This document shows, in pieces, positions 1 to 12,112 of a stretch of 64,000 bases of DNA (positions are counted from its first letter, which is position 1; every line of letters begins with the position of its first letter). The notes beneath the pieces were generated by a model. It was not told the DNA's origin and searched no databases. It saw nothing but the letters and a program-made list of their open reading frames with translations. Source of the DNA: Plantago major (taxonomy: Eukaryota > Streptophyta > Magnoliopsida > Lamiales > Plantaginaceae); the NCBI GenBank assembly GCA_026545765.1, contig JAIFAC010000279.1, positions 62,001 to 126,000 on the forward strand. Direction: 5' to 3'. The translations under genes were made by a program, and so were the position numbers.

Positions 1-176
1 ATTTGCTACATAAAGGGGCAGCTTGTCCAATAGCATCCACTAATTTATAGTATACCGCAAATTAATTTGTAAACAGAACCCAAAGGGAGTTTCCAGCTCC
101 ATTACAACAAAACTGTTGCCCTATGAAATTTCTAGTAAACTGAAGCCTACAATCTCACAACACTACCATATTACCC

Positions 177-3100
177 TCAAGCAGAAGCAGAAACTTGAGG
201 CGCCAAATTCCTCGCATTCCCATTAGCCATCCCGCCAATTCGGTTAATGTGCCCTCCGTTGCTATTCGTGTTCTGGTAACCATCACGATTCGAGGACCCT
301 GTTCGATTGCCAGCCTTGATGCTAAACTCACCTTTGTTGTAACCCCTTCCACCCCCATTATTCCCACGACCTCGCCCTCCCTCATTTCTGAATCCAGAAC
401 CACGTCCAGTTTGAAACCTCACCCTATTATTTCCTGTGATGTGCAAAACATAGTATAAACAAACAAATCCTTGGATCCACTTAGACCAACACTATTGCAT
501 CAAAAGATCACAATTGGGGGGGGGGGGGGTTTGACACGGACACTAAAGAACTGCAACAGTCAGAAAATTAAGGAATATGACTCAGACCAGTGCAAGTGGG
601 CATGGACAAAACATAACTTGTTTTAAATATCACACCGACCTTGCCTTATACAATAAAAGAAATTATTTAAGAGTTCGTGAATGCAAGATTTTATGTCATG
701 CAGGGCAATGCCTTGTGATAGTGTCCAAATGATAGAAGCTACATTTAGTGTTTCCGCACAAACTCAATGTGTCAAAGCACAGTGCACCAGCCTGCAGGAT
801 GTTGGCAAAAATAGCCCTAAAAATAAAATAATGCTCAGTACGAGCTTCTATTAACACAACAAAATCATTAAACTGTGCAAGGTCTAAACCAAAAGGCATA
901 TAATATGTCCAGAGCAAATATATATGGGCCACCACTCAGTTGTCTGTACCCTTGCCAAAATTTCTGTTTCTAGCTTGCATTCTCTCAGTTACTATGTTTA
1001 CTTGGTTTGAAAACTCATTGCTACATGACTCCAGAGGGTATTAAAATGCATGCAAGAAGGTAACCCCAACTATTCAGTACTTGCCTCGAGAATTTGTAGA
1101 CCGTTTCTCCTCAACAAAGACTTGGCGTGCACCAATAGCTACTGGAGAAGCCTATCAAGAATTGTTATGAGCCGAGCAGTAAGAATCACAAGTTAACGAA
1201 ATTAGTCAGGGAAACACATCAAGGAGATAAAAGCACTCGATAAAAGAAATGAAGAACTTCAAGAAATAGTCTCATCAGAAATTGAAAGGAAAAAGAAACA
1301 ATAAAACAAGGTCATGCATTCGATAGGGGAAATGAATTTTAATAAGCCTCTAAGCCGGGACCATAGGCATAAGTGCTCCTATTGTTGTGTTAAATTATAT
1401 CCATTAGAGGTTCATTCATGATGGCTAAATTTTCAGTAAACAAATAATCTATCTACCAAACTTCATCATACAGATATTGATAGATTATATAAATATAGTG
1501 TAGCAGTCTGGCATAAATTCCCTACGATTAGCATTGGCATGTATGAGAGTGGCTGGTAGGCATCCACAAGGTGGGTAATTGCAATGATGCGGATCTCACA
1601 ACTAGGTCTAGGTGCATGAGGTTGATCTGATGAGGACTTAACCATTCTAGGTGTCATTTTCTTTGCCTTCCCTGTTGGCAACATTCTTATCCCCTGATCA
1701 TTTCTCTTTCCAATGTTTTCATCTTCTTAGCCCGTTTACACAGCAACCGTACCAACAATAACTTAACATCATGGACCCTACGCATGTGTAGGAGCTCTGA
1801 TTTATCTCAAAATACCATGCAAGATCATGTATACCAGCTACCACTGTTGCATTCCTATCAATAAAAAACCATCCAATTCATGCTAGATCATCATCACCAT
1901 CATAATCGTTCCACAAGTGCCTTATGAGAGAATCCCACAAGCGGGCCAAGGAAAGGGGTGAGGTCGGATGTACGCAGCCTTTCCAATTGACCCATAACCA
2001 ACAAAGGGACTACCATCTACCACTTCATGAAATGAAGCCAAGAGTTTTAGAGCCATTTGATTTGGTCCACGAACAAAATCTTTGTGCTTTTGATTGTAAT
2101 ACATACACAATTCATTTTCTTATAACCTCTTTATGAGAATCCAACACTACGAAGACATTGGTAGATTTGATCGACTTTCTTTCTCCTCATTGGCCATTGG
2201 ATCTTCCTGGCTTGGCAACATTTGTATCATAAGGTTTCGACATCAGATCATCCGAGTTAAGTGAGTTTTGACATGCTTGAAAACGAATCCAAGGAAGACT
2301 AGCATGAATCAGCTAAGCTCTTTTCTTATAGTATTGTGTCTTGGGTTAGAAATTTTAAACTACGATGTAAAACATAGTACAACACAGCATACTATCCTTC
2401 CACCTCCAGTAATTACAAGCGAGCATAAGCGAGTGAAAAAAATCTAATAGATCATCCTTTGCAGGCAATAAAGAAATAGCCCTAATAAGCTAAAGAGAAC
2501 GAATAGTGAGATGATACGATACAAAAAGATGTGGATATGCAACATCTCAAGAAAACAAGATACAATTCATTTATCTATTTACTCTTTCAGCATTGTAACT
2601 TGAAGTTATCATAACTAAACAGGTGGGATGGATTATAAATCAAGATTTTTTCTTCTAACTATAATTTCTTCAATATCTCTAGGACTAGTTCTTCTAATTC
2701 ACCTTCTCTCTAAGCAACCCAGTAAATCCTAGGACTCTGTCTTATAAGTTATAACAACATATAAAAATGGAATACCTAGTGTTGTCATTCCCATCTAGGT
2801 CACGGGCGGGACATTGTGGAGTGTTTTCATGCCTGCCCAGGATATTTACATCTGTAGCGGGATGCTTACCGTAACGGACGATCCTAGTGTTACCTCAATA
2901 TCCTTGACTTCTACAGTTTTACTTGTATTTATGACTCTCTTTGAAGAAATATATGGCTTAACATTAATTTGGTTATTTTAACTTTCCACGTACATATATA
3001 TGTCCACTATGTAAGTTCTGTTATATGAAATATATCACTTCCGTATCCCAGCCTCAGTTATCCAGGATTTTTGGCCAATTGCTACTCAATGAGACCCAGA

Positions 3101-6100
3101 AGAGAAATCACTCATTACCTAATAACCTAAATAATTATAAGATCTAAATACTCCATCCATACCAAAAACAATTGTTACATATTGTTTCAGTTTGACTTTT
3201 TCTGGACAACCAACCAGTTTCACTTTTGAGTACGAATTAATCTTAAACTACAATGGCAAAATGTATAACAAAATTTTACTATGAAATTCTACTACCTAAA
3301 ATTTCATTATAATTTTGTCACACGTTTAGCATTATAACTAAACATCAATTCGTAGGCAAAATTAAAAGCATGTTATTTGGAAAATTAATCTCCACTATTT
3401 TGGAACAGAGGGAGTATGTCTCAAGAACACCCTACAAATATCCGTGCTTCAGAGCTGCTAAGCCTGGGTACATGTCAACAAGCTAAAGTCCCAATGATAT
3501 GATAAGATACCACCTACCAGTGAAATATTAATATGTAAACCTTAACATTTCTAACTCAAAAGTTATATTGCACAATTACAGGTATGCAAACATCAGGCAT
3601 GACGGAAGAAGTATATATTAACTCCAATTAAGATATACTAAAACTATAGAAAACCCCATATAATAATCATGTAAACATACACAAAATTCAAATTAAACTC
3701 AGAAGGTATGCATGCAAAATGAAAGTCAGTCACACACCCACACATGCACACAAACAAAAACAAGATTTCTTAGCAACATCAACAATGTACAATAGAGGTA
3801 CTTCAAAAGATGAAAGATCATTCAACTGGAGTGAATTTAGGAAATTCTGCTAGACATTTATAGTTTTGGTTCAAAATTTTAAGCCACCGACAATACTGTC
3901 GCCCTTTCCATTTCCCATCCCTCTTACTCATATATGCATATCCTTACATTTCATTCTTTGAATATTTTGACTTGCCAGGTGATGAGTCAGATACATATGA
4001 CAAGCTGCTTCTTGAGCATATGTGACATTGGTAGTTAGATTTTCCTTCTTTTTTTCCTTGCGAGTAGTGTATGCACTATGCAGACATCATGAATCCATAT
4101 ATCTTCAAAAGAAAAGAATGTTTTATTATAACAATTTGGTGCATAACACATTTTAGAGAGTAATATTTATGGAAAATTCTTGGGTAGACCAAATGTAGCT
4201 CATCAGGCTATTAGTTGACTTTCATTTACTATGTTAAGGCAACTTACCTAAATGGCATCATCTGATTTGTAGACCTGGTCTACTTATGTATTTTCAATAT
4301 TTATAATCTCGTGAAAGATTCAATTATTTTTTTAAATACATACAACATATCCCTTTTTACCACAATTCAAATCCAGTAGCTAAAGTAGGTTTTAATGGAA
4401 TTCAAATGCAGTGTAGACATCACACCTTGTCTCTACAATATAACCCTTCATATTCCAATACGGGCCAAGCATAATATATTCAATTCAAGTCAGAATGGCT
4501 GCAAATATCGCAAAATATGGATTCACTGTATTGAAGTGGAGGGGTCAAGGAACTACTCCCTCCATTCAACCAGAAGCTTCCCATAAACAGGGGAATGGAT
4601 AGCAAAAGTAATTCTCTAGCACATCATTCAGAGAAGAGTGATAAAGATCAATCTAGGATCAGAAGAAGAATATGAATATTCGGTCAACATATCGTTACCT
4701 AAAAGTCAAAATCACAAAGATATAGCTGGGAGTACCTTTTTTTTTTTAAAGGTAGTCTCATAATTTACCGAATATAGAATTGTAATAACCTACAGTCTTG
4801 ACATAATACAGAGTTGGAAATAACAAAATAAGAGCTATAAGTTTTCTGGAATTTCCATTATATAAATCCTCCCTAGCATATTATGTTTCTTGAAGTGGAT
4901 AATAGTGGTAAATGGAACAGGTAGATTGATAGTGAAAGCTACCATAACATCGACAAAAAATATGGGCTGGGATGTGGCTGATCCTGTATTCGTTTTTCAG
5001 TAAGGGCTCTTGTATTGGTTGTTCCACTTCATTTATTAATTGTTTCAAAGAAATGCCAATCAGCTAAGAATAAGCTCCTTTTCTGCATTGGAAAAGTACC
5101 TTAGTTATGTATTGTTGTTCCACTGTATTAAGGAAGTAGATGATTACTAATAGAATTCTACCTTCTTTAGTTATAGAGATATTGTAGTCTTTTACTACTA
5201 GGATACTAACTAATGTATTTGTATACATAGAGGCTTATGCAAAACAATAATACAACTCACTTTACACATATTCAATCCTTATATATGGTATCACGAGCCA
5301 TTTAAGACTCAAACGAGCATACATATTTTGTGATCCTTTCTTCTTTTTTTTCTTTCCTTCTTTGTTACCGTCCCTTTCTTTGTTACCTGCAACAAATTCC
5401 CTTCCCTTTTGTTTTCTTTCATGTTGCTCTAGCAAAACACAGAATTTACCTCTTAATGAGACATCTTTTGTTGCTTTACATCCTCTTCAGTTTGTCTTTG
5501 CTGATGTGTGGGGTCCAACGTCTCCTACTTTTTTTGATGGGTGCTGATATTTTATGTTGTTAGTTGACTTGTTCAGTCGATATTGCTGGCTTTTTCTGAT
5601 TTCTGCGAAGTCTCAAGTTGCTACTATTGTGCCTCAGTTTATTTCTCTAGTCGAGAAACAATTTAATCATAAGGTCACAAACTTTTATAGTGATAATGGT
5701 GGTGAATTTGTTGCTTTACGGTCATATTTTAGCAACCACGGTGTCAGCTGGCTTACAACTGCTCCCCACACCCCTGAACAAAATGGCATTGATGAACGGC
5801 GTCATCGTTATATTCTTGAAACGGACGAGCTCTTTTACATCATCTTTGGTCTACCAAAAGAATTTTGATCTCCTTTATTAGAATGACAACTTACTTGATC
5901 AATCGGCTTCCTACTCCCGTGTTACATGGTTCATCTCCGTTCAAGAAGTTATTTGGTCAACAACCAAATTATATGAAACTCCGTACTTTTGGATGCCTAT
6001 GCTTTCCTTGGTTAAAACCATATGTTGCAAGAGAGCTTGAATCTCCATCCCTACCGTTCTTATTCATTGGTTACTCTACGTCTCAAAGTGCTTACCATTG

Positions 6101-9100
6101 TTTGGTCCTTGAAACATCTCTCGTCATGTCAAGTTTTCAGAATCAATTTTTCCATTCAAGAGTCCTACTATTATGCCTAAGGCCTCCTCATCCAACTATC
6201 TCTACTTAGCCTATTCTTGTTGATCTACATGTTCCTTCTCTGAAGTCTAGTCCCTACCACCCACTCCTTTACCTTGACGCATTGAAGTGCACCTCCCTAG
6301 TTCACAGTCTGGTCCGTCCACTCAGCATTCCCCAAATTCTTCGCCAGCAATTCGATCCATATCCCCAATTCCCTTAGACATGCCAGTTGTCAGTACACCA
6401 TTGCCTCCCATGTCTTCTTCTGATCCTTTCTCACCAGCCACCCATGATCCTTCACCACCACAACATTGACGTTGTGTTGCCCTTGATCCTGTTCCTGGTC
6501 ATGGTCGTATTGTTCCAACCAATGATCATCAAATGGTAACTCGCGGCAAGAATAACATGTTTTTTTCAAAGGCACTCGTTACAAAGCATATGCTCCCTAA
6601 TGATACTGAACCAAGTTGTGTTTCCCAAGCTTTAGCCGATCCTCGTTGGCGGAAAACTATGTATGAGGAATTTTCTGCGCTCACTCGACGTGGAACGTGG
6701 GACTTAGTCCCTCCTCCTCCAAATTCTAATATCATTGGTTGCAAGTGGGTCTTTCGTATTAAGCATATCCTGATGGTTCTATTGACATGTTTAAAGCTCG
6801 CCTTGTTGCCAAAGGTTTTCACCAACATCCTGGCATTGATTACAATGAAACTTTAGTCCTGTTATTAAACCCATCACTATCTGCGATGTTATCTCTTACG
6901 ATTAAGCATGTTGACATCAGTAATGCTTTTCTACATGGTACACTATCTCAACTGGTTTACATGGTTCAGCAATTCAGCCAGCCACCGGGATTCGTTGATA
7001 CTACTTCTCCACAGTTTGTTTGTCGACTCCGCAGGTCACTTTACGGTCTTCGTCAGGCGCCGCGTGCTTGGTTTCATGCCTTGAGCTCGTCCCTTCTTGC
7101 ATACGGTTTTCGCCATTCTATTGCAGATACTTCTCTTTTTATTCTCAATCGAGGTTCATTACATCTTTTGTGCTTTCTTATGTGGATGACCTTGTTATCA
7201 CTGGCAGTGACACGTCTCAGATCAATGATGTTATTCATCATCTTCAGTCTGAATTTGCAGTAAAAGATTTAGGTCCATTATCTTATTTTCTCGGAACTGA
7301 AGTCGCATCCTGTAAAGAGGGACTTTTCCTATCCCAACATAAATGCACTGTGGATCTCCTTCGCAAGCATAACAAGGATGGTTCCAAACCTGTGTCCACA
7401 CCAATGTCTGCTAAGCGTGATACTTTTGTTGGTGCTTCCACAGATGCTACTCAATATCGCAGTGCTATTGGTGGTCTCCAGTATCTTACTCTTACCAGAC
7501 CTGATATTACCTTTACTGTCAATCGCCTTGCTCAATCGATGTCTTAGCCTACTGATGCGTGATTGGTAGCGACTAAGATTGTTTCCTTATCTCAAGGGTT
7601 CTATTCATCATGGTCTTCTTTTACGTACTCCAACTGATCCTTCCCTCACTGCATTCTCTTATTTCAATTTTGTTGGAGATCCTACTGATAGGCGATCAAC
7701 TTCCGCCTATGTTATTCTCATTGGTCCTAATCCTATTTTGTGGCGGTCTCGTAAACAAACTGGAGTTGCTTGTTCTTCCACTGAAGCCGAATATCGCTCT
7801 CTTGCCACTGATGCTGCTGAGTTGTGTTGGATTCGTCATCTTTATAATGAGCTTGGTATTTCTCTTCCGCGCGTCCCTAAACTCTTCTGTGATAATATCA
7901 GTGCTACACGCCTCGCTCTTCACCCTATCTTGCACTCTCGCATGAAGCACATCACTATTGATATTCATTTTGTTCGTGACTTGTCTCAAAAAGGGGTTCT
8001 TTCGGTGGCCTATGTCAATATAATTGACCAACATGCCGATGTCCTCACAAAATCTTTGCCCCGGGCTCGTTTTGAGCTTTTGCGTTCCAAAATCGCCGTA
8101 GCTGATGGTACGTCAATTTTGTGGGGGGTGTAAGGAAGTTGATTACTAATAGAATTCTACCTTCTTTAGTTATAAAGATATTGTAGTTTTTTACTACCAG
8201 GATACTAACTAATGTATTTGTATATATAGAGGCTTATGCTAAACAATAATACAACTCACTTTTCACATATTCAATCCTTCTATACATTGCATCTTTGAGT
8301 TTTCTGTACATTTTGATAAAGAAATGGTATTCAACCTAGAGACAGCTTCTTTTTTTTTAACTAGGAAACCATCTTATTTCATTTAATTGTGAAACATTCA
8401 AAACGATATTCTCTACAGTAAAACTAAAACCTGTATTGCAAAATCATCTGTAAGCGTTCACATACCCTGGCAAATAATGGTACCACATTATTTATACAGA
8501 ACCCAGGATTCATATCTGAAAAATATAATTCAAAAGATCGTTCACATTTCTGTGCCTGTCCATCTCCATCATAGTCAGACAGCATGATAACAGCTTCGCA
8601 TTCACGAGACATTTACCACTAAATGGTGTTATGAAGTCAAAACCCAAACATAGAATGCAAAAGTTAAATATAATGAAGTAAATATCTTGTGGAAAAAAAA
8701 GTCCCCGTTCACCATACAGATATACAAAACTATTTGATAGCTGTAAATGCACATACAGGACTGTCAATAAAAATTCACATGAAAGAGAAGGATGGAAACT
8801 TCAATAAACCATAAATAGCTCATATTCCTATGATAAGACATCTAATCTTAATCGATTCTATGCAAGGGAGTACTTTGTTTCTGAAGTAATAAATTAACGA
8901 AAACCTAAGACAAGGAGGTTCGGTAAATAGTTAGCTCGAAATGCCACCTACCTCGACAGCTTTCTGCACAGAACTCGCCTCCTCGAATTCGACAAAACCA
9001 AAACAGAATCCCTGTTGCTGTGACAGAAATATTCAGGTAATTTTATTATTGTCCTTAATAATTAGTATGCATATAAAAGGAATAACAGTGTAATATCTTC

Positions 9101-12100
9101 ACTAACTATGTCATACTTTGTTGCTCCTAACTTGAATTCCACTAAGCTTGATTGCCCCGAACTTCTTGAAGACTTCCTCTAACAAACTCTCACTTGCATT
9201 CATCGGGAGACCTTTTATATATATTGAGTGACCATCAACTGTACAAAAGGGTTTCCTAATTAGGGATATAATAAATGCTGGAATCTAACCAAAGCAGCGG
9301 CAAGTTCAATATAGGAATATATGTAAGTGGGGAATGCATCATTTAAAATCCTGCCTTCACCGTCTTGGTTATTTCCCTTATTAGTGGATTCATTACTGGA
9401 AACCGGTCCATCAGTTGTTGAGGCAAAATATGAGTTGACTTGCTCAATTTTCTTTGGTGGTGCTCTCCGAGTAGCAGCAGGAGGAGGTGCAAAAGTGGAA
9501 CCACTTTCTTTCATATGCATGACCTGATACAATATCAATAGATCATAGGCATTCAATAGATCACCAGAAGAAACATTTGTTTTTAGGGAGCATTTGCAAC
9601 TTCTACATCAATACTTAAAATATGATTTAGTAGAGAAAAGGAAGAAGGCATAAATTAGTAAAAATGGGTAGTGTCTTGTAATGTACTTAAAACTATGTTA
9701 TACGTAGTTAGAATGCCTGCAGAAGAACAACTAAAAAGTGCAACCCACTAGATGCTTATGGATTATGCCCAAAAGGTCATTAAATTTAGGCAATTGTATG
9801 CACTTCCTAAACTTGGAAACACTCCGATAGTGTTTTGATTCGAACTGCAACTAAGTACTTTGCAGAAGAGCTTGCAGATACATGCTAGAAAGTCCATAGG
9901 ATAGACAAAATATAATGAAACGTTTACAACAATTGAATCATGACAATATCCAGCACTTGGAGCTAGATGTAGAAATAGCTCAAGCAGAAATACACAATAT
10001 GAAATTTATTAATTTGTTTAATAAGCTAATATATCATAGAACTTCAAATAGCCATTCACAATTGATGCATAAGACTTCTTGGGTGCTTCTTCGATCTTCA
10101 CATTGGATTCAATGACTATATGTGCATCATTCTGTACTTCATCAATGACGCCAGCTTCGGGCACTTCTTCAGCAATTGCCAATTCTACATTCTCAGTTAA
10201 GTCATAAACTTCTCCAGCTACAGCTTCCTCTTCAGCTTCCTCTGCAGCTTCAGCTACAGTTTCCTCAGGAACATGATTCTCCTGAACTGGAGAAGCAACT
10301 GCAGTTAATGGTGCAGGTTGTCATCAAGTCCCATACAGTAATCAAGAAATGAAAAGAAACAAAAAATAAAAAAATCTTTTGTTTTACCATGTTCAAGAGT
10401 TACAGGTAAAAGCGACATTATTAACCATGGTGCTGTTCATGTCTGTGCTATCCAAGTAGCGGAACATGTCATTCAACACAAAATAGCCTTTGTCTTGAGG
10501 TGCAAGGAAGAAAGTATGAGCGAAATTGGAAACTACGTTTTCCTTCCCTGTTAGATACCCAGTCACAATAACGTGAACTCCACCATTATATGACTCCTGT
10601 GAATCTATTGACTTAACCTCAGCATTGAAGTCACCATAGTTGAGTGAAACAATTTTCTCGTTGATACCCTGTACACCCAAAGCATATCCACAAACATAAT
10701 CAGAAAGATGTCTAAGAGCTTTCAACTCCGATCTTCCAAAACACACCACAGCAATCAAGGATAGCTAAAAGAAGTTTCATCTATAAACTTTCAAGATGCT
10801 AAAATCCTAAAACTTAAATGACCTAATAGAGTCATAAGAAAGATATGTCTCCTCTTAAATTTTCTCACTCGGTATGTATACGACAGCTGAACAATCCAAA
10901 ATACTTGGACAAAACTTTTGTTAGGCGGTCCAAGGTTACCTGATTCACTCAACCTTGGCAAATCGCGATCCGGATCGGCGTTCCTGAATGTGGTCGTCTG
11001 GCACTCCGATTTGCCTAGGATCACATGCCGATTCTCTATATTCAGTGAAATGGATAAAATAAAGAAAATGACTATTGTTTGGCAATCAGTTCTCCCTAGT
11101 AGCGTCCGAATCACTATATTCAGCGAGTAGAAATCGGAGACCTATGAATTTATGAAAATTGCATGCACAACGAATATTCTTACAAGTCATAGTGAACCAC
11201 GTTCGGAGAATTAGTGAATCAAATCACAGGTAGCAGTGAATCATGTTCCAAAAAAACAAAGAATCAGCGCTTTGGGATTCTCTGGAGAATCTATTCTCCA
11301 CGAGGAGGGAATCGCGTAATGCGCACTGCGTTCGCGACCCGGGAATCAGGTAAACCGAGATAGTTCAAATGTTAGACATGGCTTAGACATTAGAAATAAC
11401 CACAGTCCACCACCCACCCAAGTGTTGGCGCATTCCCAAAATTGAGAACATTTAGGTTTATTTTATGACGGACAACATAAGCAAAATCAAAAATGATTAC
11501 ATTCAAAAGTGAGTTTATCAACCCTGTTTTTCTTTCCCTGCTAGCATTCATTCCAAAATCTGACGTATGTTGTTTAGTAAGGACGACTTGAACATCCAGC
11601 ACAAATATTAGGGAGAAACATACCACCCCACCCGAACTGTTACGCAAATTCCGTAATTTGTACGGTCTAACCGCTAGACCATCAACACAAGTTCTTCCCA
11701 AGAGGAAATACATTTCCTATATGACAATTCACAGCTTTCTAACTCCTAGTATGTTAGTGAAGGACCTACACACCGCCAAACAAGTTCCCTGAAATAAACT
11801 ACAGGTTACAGTATTAGAAAGCGAAATCCAAGTATTCAACAGTTATATTACTTGCAAAGTGGTAGTGACGGTCATGGAACCATCCTCTTCAGGGCGTCCA
11901 AGCTTGCTAATGTCCTGATAAAATCGAAAGACAAGCTCGGGAGAGTGGTGCAGTACGTGATAGTACTGCTGCACAAATGCGTTACCAACCTACAAAATCG
12001 AACACATAATCGGAATAAGAAGGTTGCAGTTGTATCTTCAATTCATCAAACATAACAATTTTTAGTGGGAAAAAAAACTCACAACTTGTGCGGAAACAGC

Positions 12101-12112
12101 TTCTGCCGCCAT
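177..12112 (-). CDS. G3BP-like protein: NTF2 domain + RRM + RGG tail, nine coding exons
   Basis: Plant Ras-GAP SH3-binding-protein (G3BP) homologue; the family is cytosolic, binds RNA and takes part in stress-granule assembly. Exons I read, from the start codon down: 12112-12083, 11989-11852, 10668-about 10406, about 10280-10060, 9523-9361, 9238-9117, 9017-8952, 1151-1085, 433-177. Exons 1-3 give the NTF2-like domain (VGNAFVQQYYHVL; FFLAPQDKGYFVLND). Exon 4 is an acidic Glu/Ala linker ending KKSYASI, as in plant homologues. Exons 6-8 form one RRM with RNP2 IYIKGL and RNP1 GFCFGFVEF. Exon 9 is Gly/Arg-rich (GRGRGNNGGGRG). The sum is near 440 residues, normal for the family. Phases agree at every junction except exon 3/4, where several splice choices fit. 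The last intron needs a GC donor (CGAG|GCAAGT). The ATG at 12112 is chosen because it opens MAAEAVSAQV, which joins in frame to the NTF2 start. No stops seen in the chosen exons. Confidence 0.9.
1900..2015 (-). mobile_element. SINE-like fragment (Au/TS-type 3' region)
   Basis: Read on the minus strand the segment contains AAGGCTGCGTACATCCGACC followed about 25 bases later by CGCTTGTGGGATTCTC. Plant Au/TS SINEs carry a very similar pair (GGCTGCGTACA..., then CCC...TTGTGGGATT). The tRNA-related head with A and B boxes was not found, so this is at best a truncated copy. Confidence 0.4.
3151..3414. mobile_element. Stowaway-like MITE (Tc1/mariner)
   Basis: The left end reads CTCCATCCATACCAAAAAC and the right end, reverse-complemented, CTCCCTCTGTTCCAAAATAG. 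These match the Stowaway end consensus CTCCCTCCGTNCCAAAA. The 264-bp element is flanked on both sides by TA (3149-3150, 3415-3416), the expected target duplication. It lies in the large intron of the G3BP-like gene. Confidence 0.8.
5124..5285 (+). repeat. 5' LTR of the truncated copia element
   Basis: Starts TGTATTAAGGAAGTAG and ends just before the primer-binding site at 5286. It shares long stretches with the 3' copy (for example ACTAACTAATGTATTTGTAT) and has a TATA-like segment near its centre. At about 160 bp it is short for copia. Confidence 0.82.
5380..8132 (+). pseudogene. Copia pol remnant (integrase, RT, RNase H)
   Basis: Translated pieces in changing frames line up with copia pol. 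Integrase: VFADVWGP, FYSDNGGEF and TPEQNGIDERRHR, keeping the D, D and E positions. Reverse transcriptase: CKWVFRIK, FKARLVAKGFHQ, SLYGLRQAPRAW and the YVDD box at about 7180. RNase H: STEAEYRSLA and the C-terminal ADVLTKSL. Frame changes near 5550, 5866, 6200, 6780 and 7180, and a stop near 7545, break it into at least six pieces. Gag and protease are absent, so the element could not move by itself. Confidence 0.85.
8129..8286 (+). repeat. 3' LTR of the truncated copia element
   Basis: Starts TGTAAGGAAGTTGATTACT directly after the RNase H stop and purine tract, and ends near CTATACA. It lacks about five bases near the start that the 5' LTR has. Confidence 0.82.

Larger units (their letters stand above)
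5124..8286 (+). mobile_element. Truncated Ty1-copia retrotransposon with short LTRs
   Basis: Short LTRs (5124-5285 and 8129-8286) differ at roughly ten positions by eye. The 5' LTR is followed by TGGTATCACGAGCC, close to the initiator-Met tRNA primer site TGGTATCAGAGCC. The 3' LTR is preceded by a G-rich purine tract (GTGGGGGG). The interior is only about 2.8 kb: it starts in the pre-integrase/integrase region and keeps integrase, reverse transcriptase and RNase H remnants, but no gag or protease is visible. The domain order places it in copia. No 5-bp target duplication was recognised. It sits in a G3BP-like intron, antisense to that gene. Confidence 0.88.
1152..8951 (-). other. 7.8 kb intron of the G3BP-like gene
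   Basis: Intron between the two exons that complete the RRM (exon ends ...QKAVE at 8952; next begins ASPVAIGARQ at 1151). Donor GTAGGTGG, acceptor TTGATAG. It holds a SINE-like piece, a Stowaway MITE (3151-3414) and a truncated copia element (5124-8286) inserted opposite to the gene. The rest is AT-rich with no gene I can support. All other introns of the gene together are far shorter, so insertions explain much of the size. Confidence 0.75.

Noticed and set aside
516..529. Run of 14 G in a G3BP-like intron
   Set aside because: Homopolymer, likely length-variable or a sequencing artefact; no surrounding structure.
9315..9360. GC donor (GAAG|GCAGGA) for the G3BP-like exon 5
   Set aside because: A canonical GT donor six bases earlier (GACG|GTGAAG) is in the same phase, so the GC site is not needed.
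11590..11705. tRNA-like A box (TGGTCTAGCGGTTAGACC) on the minus strand
   Set aside because: The A box is good, but the expected B box is only GTTCGGGTGGG and no cloverleaf or terminator fits; not called as a tRNA or SINE.
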